Notes: generated by a model from the letters alone, not told the origin. Shown: positions 35,316-43,434, counted from the first letter of the stretch. The stretch is 64,000 nucleotides of DNA from a candidate division KSB1 bacterium (GCA_034506175.1 JAPDQB010000021.1:37095-101094); one strand, 5' to 3'. A program made the numbers and translations.

Positions 35316-35921
35316 ATGAACGTCCACGACAAATACAAGCCGCTCACCTTTTGGGAGCGCACTTACCTCCCGCGCATTTGGGATGGTTTGGTCATTACCG
35401 CGCATCATTTCTTTCGCAATCTGTGGCATTTTACGCTTGCCCGTTTCGGCGTCGAAAGAGAGTGGAAGGGCGCAGTGACTTTCCAGTATCCCGAAGTGCG
35501 CCGTCCTTTGTATCCACGCCTGCGCACGCTGCACCGTTTGACCAAGCGCGAAGACGGCACGCCACGCTGTGTCGCTTGCATGATGTGCGAAACTGTTTGT
35601 CCGGCGAAGTGCATCTACATCGTCGCCGGCCAGCGTCCGGAAAAAGAGATCGAGAAGTATCCGGTTAAATTCGACATCGATCTCGGCATGTGCATTTTTT
35701 GCGGTTACTGCGTTGAAGCCTGCCCCGAAGATGCGATTCGGATGGACACCGGTATCATCGAGCTGGCAGCTTATTCGCGGAAAGATTTGATCTTGACCAA
35801 AGAGCGATTGTTGAGCCTCCAGCCGCGTCCGGAGTATTACACCGCGCGCAAGGATTTGGAGGCGGTAGCGAAGCCGGTGGCAATAAGAACTGAGGATGAG
35901 ATGGGCGTTGCGGCACATTGA
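35316..35921 (+). CDS. nuoI: NADH-quinone oxidoreductase subunit I (copy 1)
   Basis: The 201-residue protein has two [4Fe-4S] motifs: C-V-A-C-M-M-C-E-T-V-C-P and C-I-F-C-G-Y-C-V-E-A-C-P, with an N-terminal amphipathic helix. It carries electrons from NuoG to NuoB. It probably ends the first nuo set, cut off from nuoH by 2.5 kb of accessory DNA. A second NuoI with an Ala-rich tail is at 38913. Confidence 0.93.
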   Translation: MNVHDKYKPLTFWERTYLPRIWDGLVITAHHFFRNLWHFTLARFGVEREWKGAVTFQYPEVRRPLYPRLRTLHRLTKREDGTPRCVACMMCETVCPAKCIYIVAGQRPEKEIEKYPVKFDIDLGMCIFCGYCVEACPEDAIRMDTGIIELAAYSRKDLILTKERLLSLQPRPEYYTARKDLEAVAKPVAIRTEDEMGVAAH

Positions 35922-35959
35922 AATGATTTCGCTCGCCAGGAATTTTGTCTATTATTTTC

Positions 35960-35988
35960 TTGCAACGAATGTCGTTGCATATTATATT
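35960..35988 (+). promoter_or_regulatory. higBA promoter with palindromic operator
   Basis: TTGCAA (35960-35965), 17-bp spacer, TATATT (35983-35988). A perfect inverted repeat TGCAACGA-ATG-TCGTTGCA (35961-35979) overlaps the -35 box and spacer, as expected for an antitoxin operator. The predicted start of transcription coincides with the GTG of higB at 35994, so the mRNA may be leaderless. Confidence 0.7.
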
Positions 35989-35993
35989 GTAAT

Positions 35994-36275
35994 GTGATCA
36001 AGAGTTTCAAACAATCCTGGCTCGAAGAGTTTTGGCACACGGGAAAGCAACGGCGTGTTCCCGGCCATTTGAAGAGCAGATTGACCCGCAAACTGGATAT
36101 GCTAAACTGCGCCAAAGCGTTGCGTGATTTAAATTCGCCACCTTCAAATCATCTGCATCCATTACACGAAGACCGCGAGGGAGAGTGGGCCATTTCAGTG
36201 AATGGCCCGTGGCGATTGTGCTTTACGTTTGAGGCCGGAGATGTTTTTGACGTTGAATTGACGCAATATCATTAA
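35994..36275 (+). CDS. higB: HigB/RelE family toxin
   Basis: The 93-residue protein matches the HigB pattern: M-I-K-S-F-K start, L-R-D-L-N-S-P-P-S-N-H-L-H-P-L, then G-x-W-A-I-S-V-N-G-P-W-R-L-C-F-T-F and D-V-E-L-T-Q-Y-H at the end. It should be a ribosome-dependent mRNA interferase held by HigA. The start is GTG 35994, possibly leaderless. The antitoxin follows after 12 bp. The TA pair has its own promoter and is inserted between nuoI and pheA. Confidence 0.92.
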   Translation: MIKSFKQSWLEEFWHTGKQRRVPGHLKSRLTRKLDMLNCAKALRDLNSPPSNHLHPLHEDREGEWAISVNGPWRLCFTFEAGDVFDVELTQYH

Positions 36276-36287
36276 GAGGAAAATGCC

Positions 36288-36593
36288 ATGTTACCTAAAT
36301 ATAGACGTCCGACGCATCCTGGAGAGATCATCCGCTACGAGTTTTTGGAACCGTTGAATTTGACCCAGCAAGAATTGGCCGATGCCGTCGGGGTGACGCG
36401 CGTTCGGATTAACGAAATTATTTTGGGTAAACGCTCCATCACGCCGGATACCGCATTTCGGTTGGCCAAGTTTTTCAATACGACCGCGGACTTTTGGATT
36501 GGCCTGCAGACAAACTTCGACATGTGGGAGACCCTGCACTCAAATAAAACTGCGTATGAGCGGATAAAACCTATTGCGCGACAGGCGGATTGA
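36288..36593 (+). CDS. higA: HigA family antitoxin (XRE type)
   Basis: The 101-residue protein has an N-terminal R-R-P-T-H-P-G-E-I-I-R-Y-E-F and an XRE helix-turn-helix L-T-Q-Q-E-L-A-D-A-V-G-V-T-R-V-R-I-N-E-I, ending F-W-I-G-L-Q-T-N-F-D-M-W, all typical of HigA. It neutralises HigB and should bind the palindrome at 35961. A GAGGAAA site precedes the ATG. Its stop overlaps the proposed start of pheA. Confidence 0.93.
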   Translation: MLPKYRRPTHPGEIIRYEFLEPLNLTQQELADAVGVTRVRINEIILGKRSITPDTAFRLAKFFNTTADFWIGLQTNFDMWETLHSNKTAYERIKPIARQAD

Positions 36594-37477
36594 ATTTAAG
36601 AAATCTTTTGGCCCACAATTTTTATTCACAGCACGAGGAAGATATTTTACAACACATTGCCTTTCAAGGCGAAGCCGGCGCTTATAGCGAACGGGCAGCC
36701 AAAGAATTTTTTCGCGAGCAAGTGATTACAACAATTCCCTGCCGCACTTTTGGCGAGACTTTCGCTGCTGTCCATGATGACAAGGTGGCGGCGGCTGTGG
36801 TTCCGATTGAAAACTCGCTCGCCGGCAGCGTCCATCAAAATTATGATTTGCTGCTGAAACACGAGCTGCACATTACCGGCGAGATTTTTTTGCGCATCAG
36901 CCATCAACTGATGGCGTTGCCGGCGACCAAGTGGGAACAAGTTCGGCGCGTCTATTCCCATCCGCAGGCTTTGGAGCAATGCCGCGAATTTTTGGAGAAA
37001 TGGCCGGCGGTCGAAGCCGTGCCGGCTTATGATACCGCAGGCAGCGCCAAACTGCTGGTTGAAAATCAATGGCATGACGCGGCGGCGATTGCGAGCGAAT
37101 GGGCGGCGGAAAAATATGGCCTCAATATTTTGCACCGAGGGATTGAGAGCAATCAAAAAAATTACACGCGCTTTCTTCTCCTCGAAAAGCAGGAGAGAAC
37201 GCCAACAGCAGACGGCAAAACCTCCATCGTTTTTTCGGTGCCCCATACCCCGGGCTCGTTGTTCAAAGCCTTGGCGATTTTCGCGCTGCGCGACATCAAT
37301 CTGCTCAAAATCGAATCGCGTCCTTTGCACGGCAGTCCGTGGGAGTATGTTTTTTATCTCGACTTCGAAGGGACGCCGCGATTGGGCCATTGCGAGAAAG
37401 CGCTTGAGCATCTCGATGAGATCGCCACGTTTCGGCGGGTGTTGGGAACCTACGAAAAGGGGAGGGTGATTGAATAA
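36590..37477 (+). CDS. pheA: Prephenate dehydratase
   Basis: The product is up to 295 residues. The catalytic domain starts I-A-F-Q-G-E-A-G-A-Y-S-E and has V-V-P-I-E-N-S-L-A-G-S-V-H and the Y-x-T-R-F region (N-Y-T-R-F-L-L-L). The C-terminal ACT regulatory domain has H-T-P-G-S-L-F-K-A-L and K-I-E-S-R-P. It converts prephenate to phenylpyruvate for phenylalanine synthesis. The start is unclear: no ATG precedes the domain, so TTG 36590 or TTG 36608 must be used, or an ATT just after GAGGAAG near 36640. Metabolically unrelated to its nuo neighbours. Confidence 0.9.
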   Translation: MNLRNLLAHNFYSQHEEDILQHIAFQGEAGAYSERAAKEFFREQVITTIPCRTFGETFAAVHDDKVAAAVVPIENSLAGSVHQNYDLLLKHELHITGEIFLRISHQLMALPATKWEQVRRVYSHPQALEQCREFLEKWPAVEAVPAYDTAGSAKLLVENQWHDAAAIASEWAAEKYGLNILHRGIESNQKNYTRFLLLEKQERTPTADGKTSIVFSVPHTPGSLFKALAIFALRDINLLKIESRPLHGSPWEYVFYLDFEGTPRLGHCEKALEHLDEIATFRRVLGTYEKGRVIE

Positions 37478-37532
37478 TTAATCAGGCTCAAAAAAATTCT
37501 GAAAATAGTGTTAAAATTTTGCCGGCGAACAC

Positions 37533-37561
37533 TTGCTATTCCATTTTAATTTTTATATATT
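37533..37561 (+). promoter_or_regulatory. Promoter of the second nuo set
   Basis: TTGCTA (37533-37538), 17-bp spacer, TATATT (37556-37561). Transcription should begin near 37568, about 50 nt before ATG 37617, which has an AAGGAG site. This separates nuoB2-C2-I2-D2 from pheA as its own unit. Confidence 0.65.
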
Positions 37562-37616
37562 GTGGCGTTCCTGTTCCAGCCAATTTTCGTCTAACATACA
37601 CCGTAAGGAGAAGGAA

Positions 37617-38162
37617 ATGGGCAAAGCTCTGCAGCCGCTTCTTCCCAAGGAAAAACGCTTCCTGGAAGAAGGGCGCTATGGCGATAACGTCGTCATCACA
37701 TCTGTTGACACCATTATAAATTGGGCCCGCCTGTCCTCGATTTGGCCCATGACTTTTGGCCTCGCTTGCTGCGCGATTGAGATGATGGCGGTCGGCGCGT
37801 CAAAATATGATCTCGACCGCTTCGGCGCCGGTGTATTCCGGCCTAGCCCGCGCCAGACCGATTTGATGATCGTGGCCGGCACGGTGACGATCAAAATGGC
37901 CGAGCGCGTCAAACGGCTGTACGAGCAAATGCCGGAGCCTAAATACGTGCTGTCGATGGGCAGTTGCGCCACCTGCGGCGGCCCATATTGGAAGCACGGC
38001 TATCATGTTCTCAAAGGCGTCGACCAAATCGTGCCCGTCGATGTTTACGTTCCTGGCTGCCCGCCCCGTCCTGAAGCCCTGATTGACGGCCTGCTCAAAC
38101 TGCAGGAAAAAATACGCCGCGAAAGCTTCCTGCGCCGCAAATTCGAGGAAAAAGTCGCTTAG
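37617..38162 (+). CDS. nuoB: NADH-quinone oxidoreductase subunit B (copy 2)
   Basis: The 181-residue product has N2 cluster ligands in [18 protein letters not shown] and [10 protein letters not shown], closer to the common NuoB consensus than copy 1. ATG 37617 is chosen because AAGGAGAAGG lies just upstream; the longer frame from 37533 lies in the promoter. It opens a second B-C-I-D set. Confidence 0.93.
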   Translation: MGKALQPLLPKEKRFLEEGRYGDNVVITSVDTIINWARLSSIWPMTFGLACCAIEMMAVGASKYDLDRFGAGVFRPSPRQTDLMIVAGTVTIKMAERVKRLYEQMPEPKYVLSMGSCATCGGPYWKHGYHVLKGVDQIVPVDVYVPGCPPRPEALIDGLLKLQEKIRRESFLRRKFEEKVA

Positions 38163-38167
38163 TTTTG

Positions 38168-38213
38168 TAGTAGCTCCTTCAGGAGCCTCACTTTGTGCTT
38201 GAGACGCTATTAC
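38168..38213 (+). repeat. Double-hairpin (REPIN-like) intergenic element
   Basis: Outer arms GTAGTAGC and GCTATTAC; inner hairpin GCTCC-TTCA-GGAGC, then a weaker CTCA/TGAG hairpin. It lies 6 bp after the nuoB2 stop. The arms match the element at 17733 in reverse orientation. Confidence 0.6.
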
Positions 38214-38234
38214 AAACTAAACCGAGAAACCAAT

Positions 38235-38840
38235 ATGACCCCAGATCTAATCGCTGACAAACTCAAAGCCCGGTTTGGCGACAAGATTTTGGATTTTGCC
38301 AAAGACTCGATCAATCCTGTTGCCAAAATTGCACCGGAAGCGGTATACGATGTCTGCAAGTTTTTGAAAGACGATCCCGAATTATATTTTGACATGTGCC
38401 ACAATCTTTCCGGCTATGATCTCGGTGCCGGCAAGAATCTCGTGGTCATTTATCATCTGTTCTCCTTCAAACATCGACATTGGTTTGCCCTCAAAACCGA
38501 AGTACCGCGTGAGGACGGCCACATTCCAACGGTTTCATTTTTATGGCGCACGGCGGATTGGCACGAGCGCGAGGTTTACGATCTTTTTGGCATTCGCTTC
38601 GACGGCCATCCCGATCATCGCCGCATTCTTTGTCCGGATGATTGGCAGGGTTGGCCGCTGCGCAAAGATTACGTCGTGCAGGAATACTATCACGGCATCC
38701 GCGTGCCGTACAAAGAAGATTGGAACAACTTCGACACGCTGGCCGCCAATCCCGAGCGCGGGCATTTTGTCTTTCAGTTTGAAAAGCGACTGCCTGTTGT
38801 AGGTGACAATGGCAAACCCGTTGAGAAAAGTAATCAGTGA
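38235..38840 (+). CDS. nuoC: NADH-quinone oxidoreductase subunit C (copy 2)
   Basis: The 201-residue product has the NuoC signature W-H-E-R-E-V-Y-D-L-F-G-I-R-F-D-G-H-P and W-P-L-R-K-D-Y. It is unfused, unlike the nuoCD at 24412. Start ATG 38235 is preceded by a weak site. A spacer of word repeats separates it from nuoI2. Confidence 0.92.
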   Translation: MTPDLIADKLKARFGDKILDFAKDSINPVAKIAPEAVYDVCKFLKDDPELYFDMCHNLSGYDLGAGKNLVVIYHLFSFKHRHWFALKTEVPREDGHIPTVSFLWRTADWHEREVYDLFGIRFDGHPDHRRILCPDDWQGWPLRKDYVVQEYYHGIRVPYKEDWNNFDTLAANPERGHFVFQFEKRLPVVGDNGKPVEKSNQ

Positions 38841-38910
38841 CCAGTTATCAGTGATCAGAAGAATCCAGCAACAAGTTACCAGAGACCCAGCAACCAGAAA
38901 CGAGCAACCA
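38838..38910. repeat. Intergenic run of degenerate repeated words
   Basis: CAGTGACCAGTTATCAGTGATCAG followed by CCAGCAACAAG / CCAGCAACCAG / GAGCAACCAG. These are the reverse complements of the two word types found between sdhD and sdhA (18195-18300). Confidence 0.6.
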
Positions 38911-38912
38911 GT

Positions 38913-39479
38913 ATGCGCCAATATTTTCTCGACGTCTGGCGGGGTGTGATCACCGTGCTCATTGGCATGCGTGAAACCTGGAATCACGTGTTTCGTCCGC
39001 CGACCACCTTGCAATATCCGCACGCGCGGTTCAATCTGCCCGCCGGCACCCGCCAGCAGTTGTTCATGAATTTCGACGATTGCATCGGCTGCTACAAATG
39101 CGCGCGCATTTGTCCGGTCAACTGCATCTACATCGACACCGTGAAGGCGAAACCCACCGAAGATCTCGGTAAGGCCTCGACCGGCAATCCGATTCGCCAG
39201 CACGTGGTGCGCTTCGATATCGACATGTTCAAGTGCTGTTACTGCGATGATTGCACCACGGTTTGCCCGACCGAGTGCTTGTACATGACGGACAAATACG
39301 AAACTTCGGTTTACGAGCGCAGCAATGGCATTTATCATTTCTCCAAATACGAGCCGGCATTGGCAATAAAAATGCTCGCCGAGCAAGCGGCAGAAGAAGC
39401 GGCGGCGGCAGCCGCCAAAGCTGCAAAAGCCGCGGCGGCGCCGAAGAAAGAAGCAGCTCCAGCGGCTGCGCATCATTGA
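38913..39479 (+). CDS. nuoI: NADH-quinone oxidoreductase subunit I (copy 2)
   Basis: The 188-residue protein has two [4Fe-4S] motifs: C-I-G-C-Y-K-C-A-R-I-C-P and C-C-Y-C-D-D-C-T-T-V-C-P. The last about 40 residues are an Ala/Lys/Glu-rich tail (E-A-A-A-A-A-A-K ... H-H) absent from NuoI copy 1, possibly a disordered extension. It differs strongly from the copy at 35316 and belongs to the second B-C-I-D set. Confidence 0.92.
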   Translation: MRQYFLDVWRGVITVLIGMRETWNHVFRPPTTLQYPHARFNLPAGTRQQLFMNFDDCIGCYKCARICPVNCIYIDTVKAKPTEDLGKASTGNPIRQHVVRFDIDMFKCCYCDDCTTVCPTECLYMTDKYETSVYERSNGIYHFSKYEPALAIKMLAEQAAEEAAAAAAKAAKAAAAPKKEAAPAAAHH

Positions 39480-39533
39480 TGAAAAACGTGTGGTCCTGAG
39501 AGTTGCCCATTACGGGACCATTCGAAATAATAC

Positions 39534-39562
39534 TTGCGTTTTGTGTTCATATATGCTATCAT
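39534..39562 (+). promoter_or_regulatory. Promoter of the PIN/RHH TA pair
   Basis: TTGCGT (39534-39539), 17-bp spacer, TATCAT (39557-39562). ATG 39568 begins five bases after the -10 box, at the expected transcription start, so the mRNA is probably leaderless. This geometry is the same as at higB (35988 to 35994). Confidence 0.6.
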
Positions 39563-39567
39563 TTATA

Positions 39568-40002
39568 ATGATCGTCACTGTGGATACAAACGTCATTTTT
39601 GCGGCACTGTACAGCAAAACTGGCGCCTCTCATCGAATATTTCGGCTCATTGTTGATGAAAAACTGGCGTTAGCTCTGTCGGTTCAGACCTATTTCGAAT
39701 ACTATGATGTTTTGACCAGAGATGAACATTTAAAGAGGCTCAATTTATCAATCGCTGAAATCGAAGATGTTTTGGATTTGCTGGCACTTTTAGCAAAGAA
39801 ACATAAAATTTATTATTTGCTTCGCCCCAATCTCGTCGACGAAAAAGATAATTTATTCGTTGAATGTGCTTTCGCCAGTAACAGCGAATATTTGATCACC
39901 GCGAACGTTAGAGATTTCAAAAGCGGAGAACTGAAAGGCTTTAAATTTCAAGTTATCACGCCAGGAGATTTCTATCAATTTTGGAGACGAGAGCATGAAT
40001 AA
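39568..40002 (+). CDS. PIN-domain toxin (COG1569 type)
   Basis: The 144-residue protein starts M-I-V-T-V-D-T-N-V-I-F-A-A-L, has the acidic residues expected of a PIN ribonuclease (D near 5, E near 41, D-E-K-D-N ~93-97) and ends with the L-I-T-A-N-V-R-D-F segment. It is a predicted Mg-dependent RNase toxin. ATG 39568 is preferred over ATG 39553, which lies inside the spacer of the promoter. It overlaps its antitoxin by 8 bp. Confidence 0.85.
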   Translation: MIVTVDTNVIFAALYSKTGASHRIFRLIVDEKLALALSVQTYFEYYDVLTRDEHLKRLNLSIAEIEDVLDLLALLAKKHKIYYLLRPNLVDEKDNLFVECAFASNSEYLITANVRDFKSGELKGFKFQVITPGDFYQFWRREHE

Positions 40003-40255
40003 CACCCAAGTCTTGACTTTACGAATGCCGGCCGAATTGAAGGTGAGGCTGGAACGAGAAGCGAAACATCAGGGGGTATCATTGAATCAATTGGCCAATT
40101 ATATGCTTAATATTCAGATAACCCAGCTTGAAATGGTCTCGATGCTGGAATCCAGGCTTAACCGAAAATCTATTTCAAGCTTGAAGAGAAGGGTCAGCAA
40201 CATATTGAAGAAAGTCCCGAGCAGATCAGTTCAGGAATGGGATGTGGTCAAATGA
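39995..40255 (+). CDS. Ribbon-helix-helix antitoxin
   Basis: The 86-residue protein has V-L-T-L-R-M-P-A-E-L-K-V-R-L-E-R-E-A-K near the N-terminus and G-V-S-L-N-Q-L-A-N-Y after it, an Arc/CopG-type DNA-binding fold. The C-terminal half is basic and should bind the PIN toxin. It overlaps the toxin by 8 bp and ends 56 bp before nuoD2. Confidence 0.85.
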   Translation: MNNTQVLTLRMPAELKVRLEREAKHQGVSLNQLANYMLNIQITQLEMVSMLESRLNRKSISSLKRRVSNILKKVPSRSVQEWDVVK

Positions 40256-40311
40256 CAATAAAAGTGCTCCGCTTTTAGCCATCTGTTCCACCTACAATTT
40301 AAGGAAACCTC

Positions 40312-41577
40312 ATGTCCACATTCGGCGCCCTCGGCAATATTTTCAAGAAACAGCGATTTTATTTTGAAGGCGATGGCGAGATGGTCGTCGATCTCGACCC
40401 CACCGCCGCATTGGATCAACGCCGTGATGAGCTGATCAAAGCGCGGCAAACCGGCAACTTCCCCGGCGACGAGATGATCGTCAACATGGGGCCGCAACAT
40501 CCCTCGACGCACGGCGTGTTGCGCCTCGAGCTGGTGCTCGATGGTGAGATCGTCAAAAAGGTCACACCGCACATCGGCTACTTGCACCGCAATTTCGAGA
40601 AGCACGCCGAGAATGTCGGTTTCAACGAAGTCATTCCCTACACCGACCGGCTCGATTATCTCGCGGCCATGAACATGAATCATGGCTATTGCCTCGCCGT
40701 CGAGAAATTGCTCGGCATCAAAGAACTGCCCAAGAAGGTCGAATACATTCGCGTCATCTGCGCCGAGTTTCAGCGCATCGCCAGCCACTTGATGGCCATC
40801 GGCACCTTCGGCCTCGATGTCGGCGCGGTTACCCCGTTCCTGTGGGCTTTCCGCGACCGCGAGCGCATTCTCGATTTGTTCGAGTGGCTCTCCGGTGCGC
40901 GCATGTTGTACAACTACATTTGGATCGGCGGACTCGCGCGTGACATGCCGTCCGGTTGGATTAAGAAAGCGACCGAGTTTCTCGATGAATTCGAGCGCAA
41001 CATGGGAGAGTTCAACCGCCTGCTCTCCGGCAATCATATTTTCATCAAACGCACCGCCGATGTTGGCGTTCTGCCGCCGGAAGTGGCGATCAACTGCGGC
41101 GCGACCGGTCCGGTGCTGCGCGGCTCCGGCATCAAATGGGATTGCCGCAAAGATGAGCCGTATTCTATTTATCCACAATTCGAATTCGACATTCCGGTGG
41201 GTGAAGGGCGTTACGGCCCCATCGGCTCGGCGTTTGATCGCTATTTCGTCCGCATTCGTGAAATCGAGGAAGCCGTCAAAATTCTGCGCCAGGCGTTGCC
41301 GCAATGTCCGGAGCAAGGTGATGTGAAAGAGGCGATTCCGCGGCGCATGAAACCCGCCGCCGGCGCCGAGTGCTACGTCCGCAGTGAGGCACCCCGCGGT
41401 GAGATCGGCTTTTACATTCGCTCCAACGGCACCGACATTGCCGACCGCGTCCGCTGCCGCTCCTCGTGCTTCGTCCACGTGAGTTTGCTCGACGAAATCA
41501 GCCGCGGCTGCATGGTGGCGGACATGATCATCAACATCGGCAGCATCGATATTGTTTTGGGAGAGGTCGATAGGTAA
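40312..41577 (+). CDS. nuoD: NADH-quinone oxidoreductase subunit D (copy 2)
   Basis: The 421-residue product has N-M-G-P-Q-H-P-S-T-H-G-V, H-I-G-Y-L-H-R-N-F-E-K and D-Y-L-A-A-M, the core of NuoD. It has no N-terminal or C-terminal CxxC pairs and so is not a NiFe hydrogenase. It completes a B-C-I-D set without its own E, F and G. A palindromic hairpin follows the stop directly. Confidence 0.94.
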   Translation: MSTFGALGNIFKKQRFYFEGDGEMVVDLDPTAALDQRRDELIKARQTGNFPGDEMIVNMGPQHPSTHGVLRLELVLDGEIVKKVTPHIGYLHRNFEKHAENVGFNEVIPYTDRLDYLAAMNMNHGYCLAVEKLLGIKELPKKVEYIRVICAEFQRIASHLMAIGTFGLDVGAVTPFLWAFRDRERILDLFEWLSGARMLYNYIWIGGLARDMPSGWIKKATEFLDEFERNMGEFNRLLSGNHIFIKRTADVGVLPPEVAINCGATGPVLRGSGIKWDCRKDEPYSIYPQFEFDIPVGEGRYGPIGSAFDRYFVRIREIEEAVKILRQALPQCPEQGDVKEAIPRRMKPAAGAECYVRSEAPRGEIGFYIRSNGTDIADRVRCRSSCFVHVSLLDEISRGCMVADMIINIGSIDIVLGEVDR

Positions 41578-41582
41578 AACGT

Positions 41583-41605
41583 AACCCAGACGGCTCGTCT
41601 GGGTT
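41583..41605 (+). terminator. Perfect hairpin after nuoD2
   Basis: AACCCAGACG-GCT-CGTCTGGGTT, 10-bp perfect stem, 6 bases after the stop. The following TGAATTGTTTTGTC is only moderately T-rich. It may end the nuo transcript, and belongs to the CAGAC hairpin family. Confidence 0.55.
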
Positions 41606-41769
41606 TGAATTGTTTTGTCATAATAAAAAACTCGCCGAGTTTCGCTGAAGTGCGCTGAGAAGCTTTCGCCTCAGCGAACAAACGCGAAATTCGGCATTTT
41701 CATTTTAACAAACACTTGAATTAACAAAACCGTTACACGTATCACGTTACACGAAAAGAAATCACATTC

Positions 41770-43428
41770 ATGTCTTCGACGCGCGAAGTTCTTGAAGTTG
41801 ATGTGCTCTTTGTCGGCGCCGGCCCGGCGAGTTTGGTTGGCGCCTTGCATTTGCAAAAGCTGCTGGCGGCCAACAAGTTGGACAATGTCTCCATTGCCAT
41901 CATCGAGAAGGGCAGGGAGGTGCATTCGCATGCGCTTTCCGGCGCGGTGTTTATTCCGCGGGCGATTCGGGAATTGTATCCGGATTTTGATGCAATCTGC
42001 AACATTCCCAAAGCCGAGGTGACGAAGGACTCGGTTTACTTCCTCACAGAGAAAAAGAAACTAAAATTCCCGATCACGCCGCCGCCGTTGCAAAATCACG
42101 GCTGTTACGTGCTCTCGCTGCAAAATCTCGTCGCGTGGCTCGGGCAAAAAGCGGAGGAGGCCGGCCTCAATCTCTTTCCGTCATTTCCGGCAGCGGAATT
42201 GTTGTATGAAAATGAAACCGTTGTCGGCGTGCGCACGCGTGACCAAGGCCTGGATAAAGAAGGTAAGCCGAAGGCGAATTACCAGCCCGGCGTCGATATT
42301 CGCGCCAAAGTGACCGTGCTCGGCGAAGGCCCGCGCGGCACGCTGGCGAAAACACTGATTGAGAAAAAAGGCCTGCAAAACGGCAGAAGCCCGCAGGTTT
42401 ATGCCATCGGCGTGAAAGAAGTGTGGGAAACGAGCCACCATCGCGCCGGTGAGGTGATTCACACGATGGGCTATCCGCTCGACACGCGCACCATGGGCGG
42501 CGGCTTTCTTTATTTCATGCCGGACAATTTGATTTCCGTCGGCTTGATCGTCGGCCTCGATTATCAAGACCCGTTTCTCGATCCGCATCACGAGTTCCAG
42601 CGCCTCAAGGCGCATCCCCTGATTCGCGAGATTTTGCAAAGCGGCAAAATGATTAGCTACGGTGCGAAGACGATTCCCGAGGCCGGCTTGTATGCGATGC
42701 CGCAAATGTACACCGACGGCTGCCTGCTCATCGGCGACACCGCGGGATTTCAAAATGTGATGAAATTGAAAGGCATCCACCTCGCGATGAAAAGCGGCAT
42801 GTTGGCCGCCGAAACCATTGTCGAAGCGCTGCAGAAGAACGATTTCTCCGCAACAACGTTACACGCTTACGAATCACGTTTTAAAACCAGTTGGGCGTAT
42901 GAAGAGATGCGCCAGGGCCGCAATTTTCATCAAGCTTGGGAACACGGCCTGATTCCCGCGCTGTTCAATGCCGGCCTGCAATTTTTGACCGGCGGCTGGG
43001 GCTTCAAAGAGCGCAAGCATTTTGCCGCCGGCCACACGCGCCTGCGCAAGATTGCCGATTACTATGGCGGTCAAAAACCGGACGAAAAATATGCCGATCT
43101 GAAATTCGACCGCCAATTAACTGTCGATAAAGTGACGGACGTTTTCAACGCCTACAATTTGCACGACGAAAATCAACCCACGCATCTGCTGATCGCCGAT
43201 TATGACATTTGCAACAACCGCTGTGTCGTCGAATACGGCAACCCATGCCGGCACTTTTGTCCGGCGAATGTTTATGAAATGGTGCAAGGCGGACACGGCA
43301 AGCCGGAATTGCATTTGAATCCGTCGAATTGTGTGCATTGCAAGACCTGCGACATCATGGATCCGTATCAAATCATCACGTGGGTGACGCCGGAGGGAGG
43401 GAGCGGGCCGAATTATCGGAATTTGTAA
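41770..43428 (+). CDS. Electron transfer flavoprotein-ubiquinone oxidoreductase
   Basis: The 552-residue product begins with an FAD motif (V-G-A-G-P-A-S-L-V), has the membrane-binding middle region and the ETF-QO segment A-G-F-Q-N-V-M-K-L-K-G-I-H-L-A-M-K-S-G. It ends with a [4Fe-4S] ligand set (C-R-H-F-C-P; C-V-H-C-K-T-C-D-I-M-D-P). It passes electrons from reduced ETF (fatty or amino acid oxidation) to quinone, complementing complex I and II. A possible promoter, TTGAAT with 18 bp to TATCAC (41716-41745), lies upstream. No ETF genes are in the window. Confidence 0.93.
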   Translation: MSSTREVLEVDVLFVGAGPASLVGALHLQKLLAANKLDNVSIAIIEKGREVHSHALSGAVFIPRAIRELYPDFDAICNIPKAEVTKDSVYFLTEKKKLKFPITPPPLQNHGCYVLSLQNLVAWLGQKAEEAGLNLFPSFPAAELLYENETVVGVRTRDQGLDKEGKPKANYQPGVDIRAKVTVLGEGPRGTLAKTLIEKKGLQNGRSPQVYAIGVKEVWETSHHRAGEVIHTMGYPLDTRTMGGGFLYFMPDNLISVGLIVGLDYQDPFLDPHHEFQRLKAHPLIREILQSGKMISYGAKTIPEAGLYAMPQMYTDGCLLIGDTAGFQNVMKLKGIHLAMKSGMLAAETIVEALQKNDFSATTLHAYESRFKTSWAYEEMRQGRNFHQAWEHGLIPALFNAGLQFLTGGWGFKERKHFAAGHTRLRKIADYYGGQKPDEKYADLKFDRQLTVDKVTDVFNAYNLHDENQPTHLLIADYDICNNRCVVEYGNPCRHFCPANVYEMVQGGHGKPELHLNPSNCVHCKTCDIMDPYQIITWVTPEGGSGPNYRNL

Positions 43429-43434
43429 CGTAGC

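Noticed and set aside
40231..41478. Minus-strand ORF of 415 codons opposite nuoD2
   Set aside because: The plus strand encodes unmistakable NuoD; the antisense product has no recognisable motif.
40312..41577. NuoD2 as the large subunit of a group 4 NiFe hydrogenase
   Set aside because: The CxxC pairs that bind Ni-Fe are absent, and the H-P-S-T-H-G region is NuoD-like.
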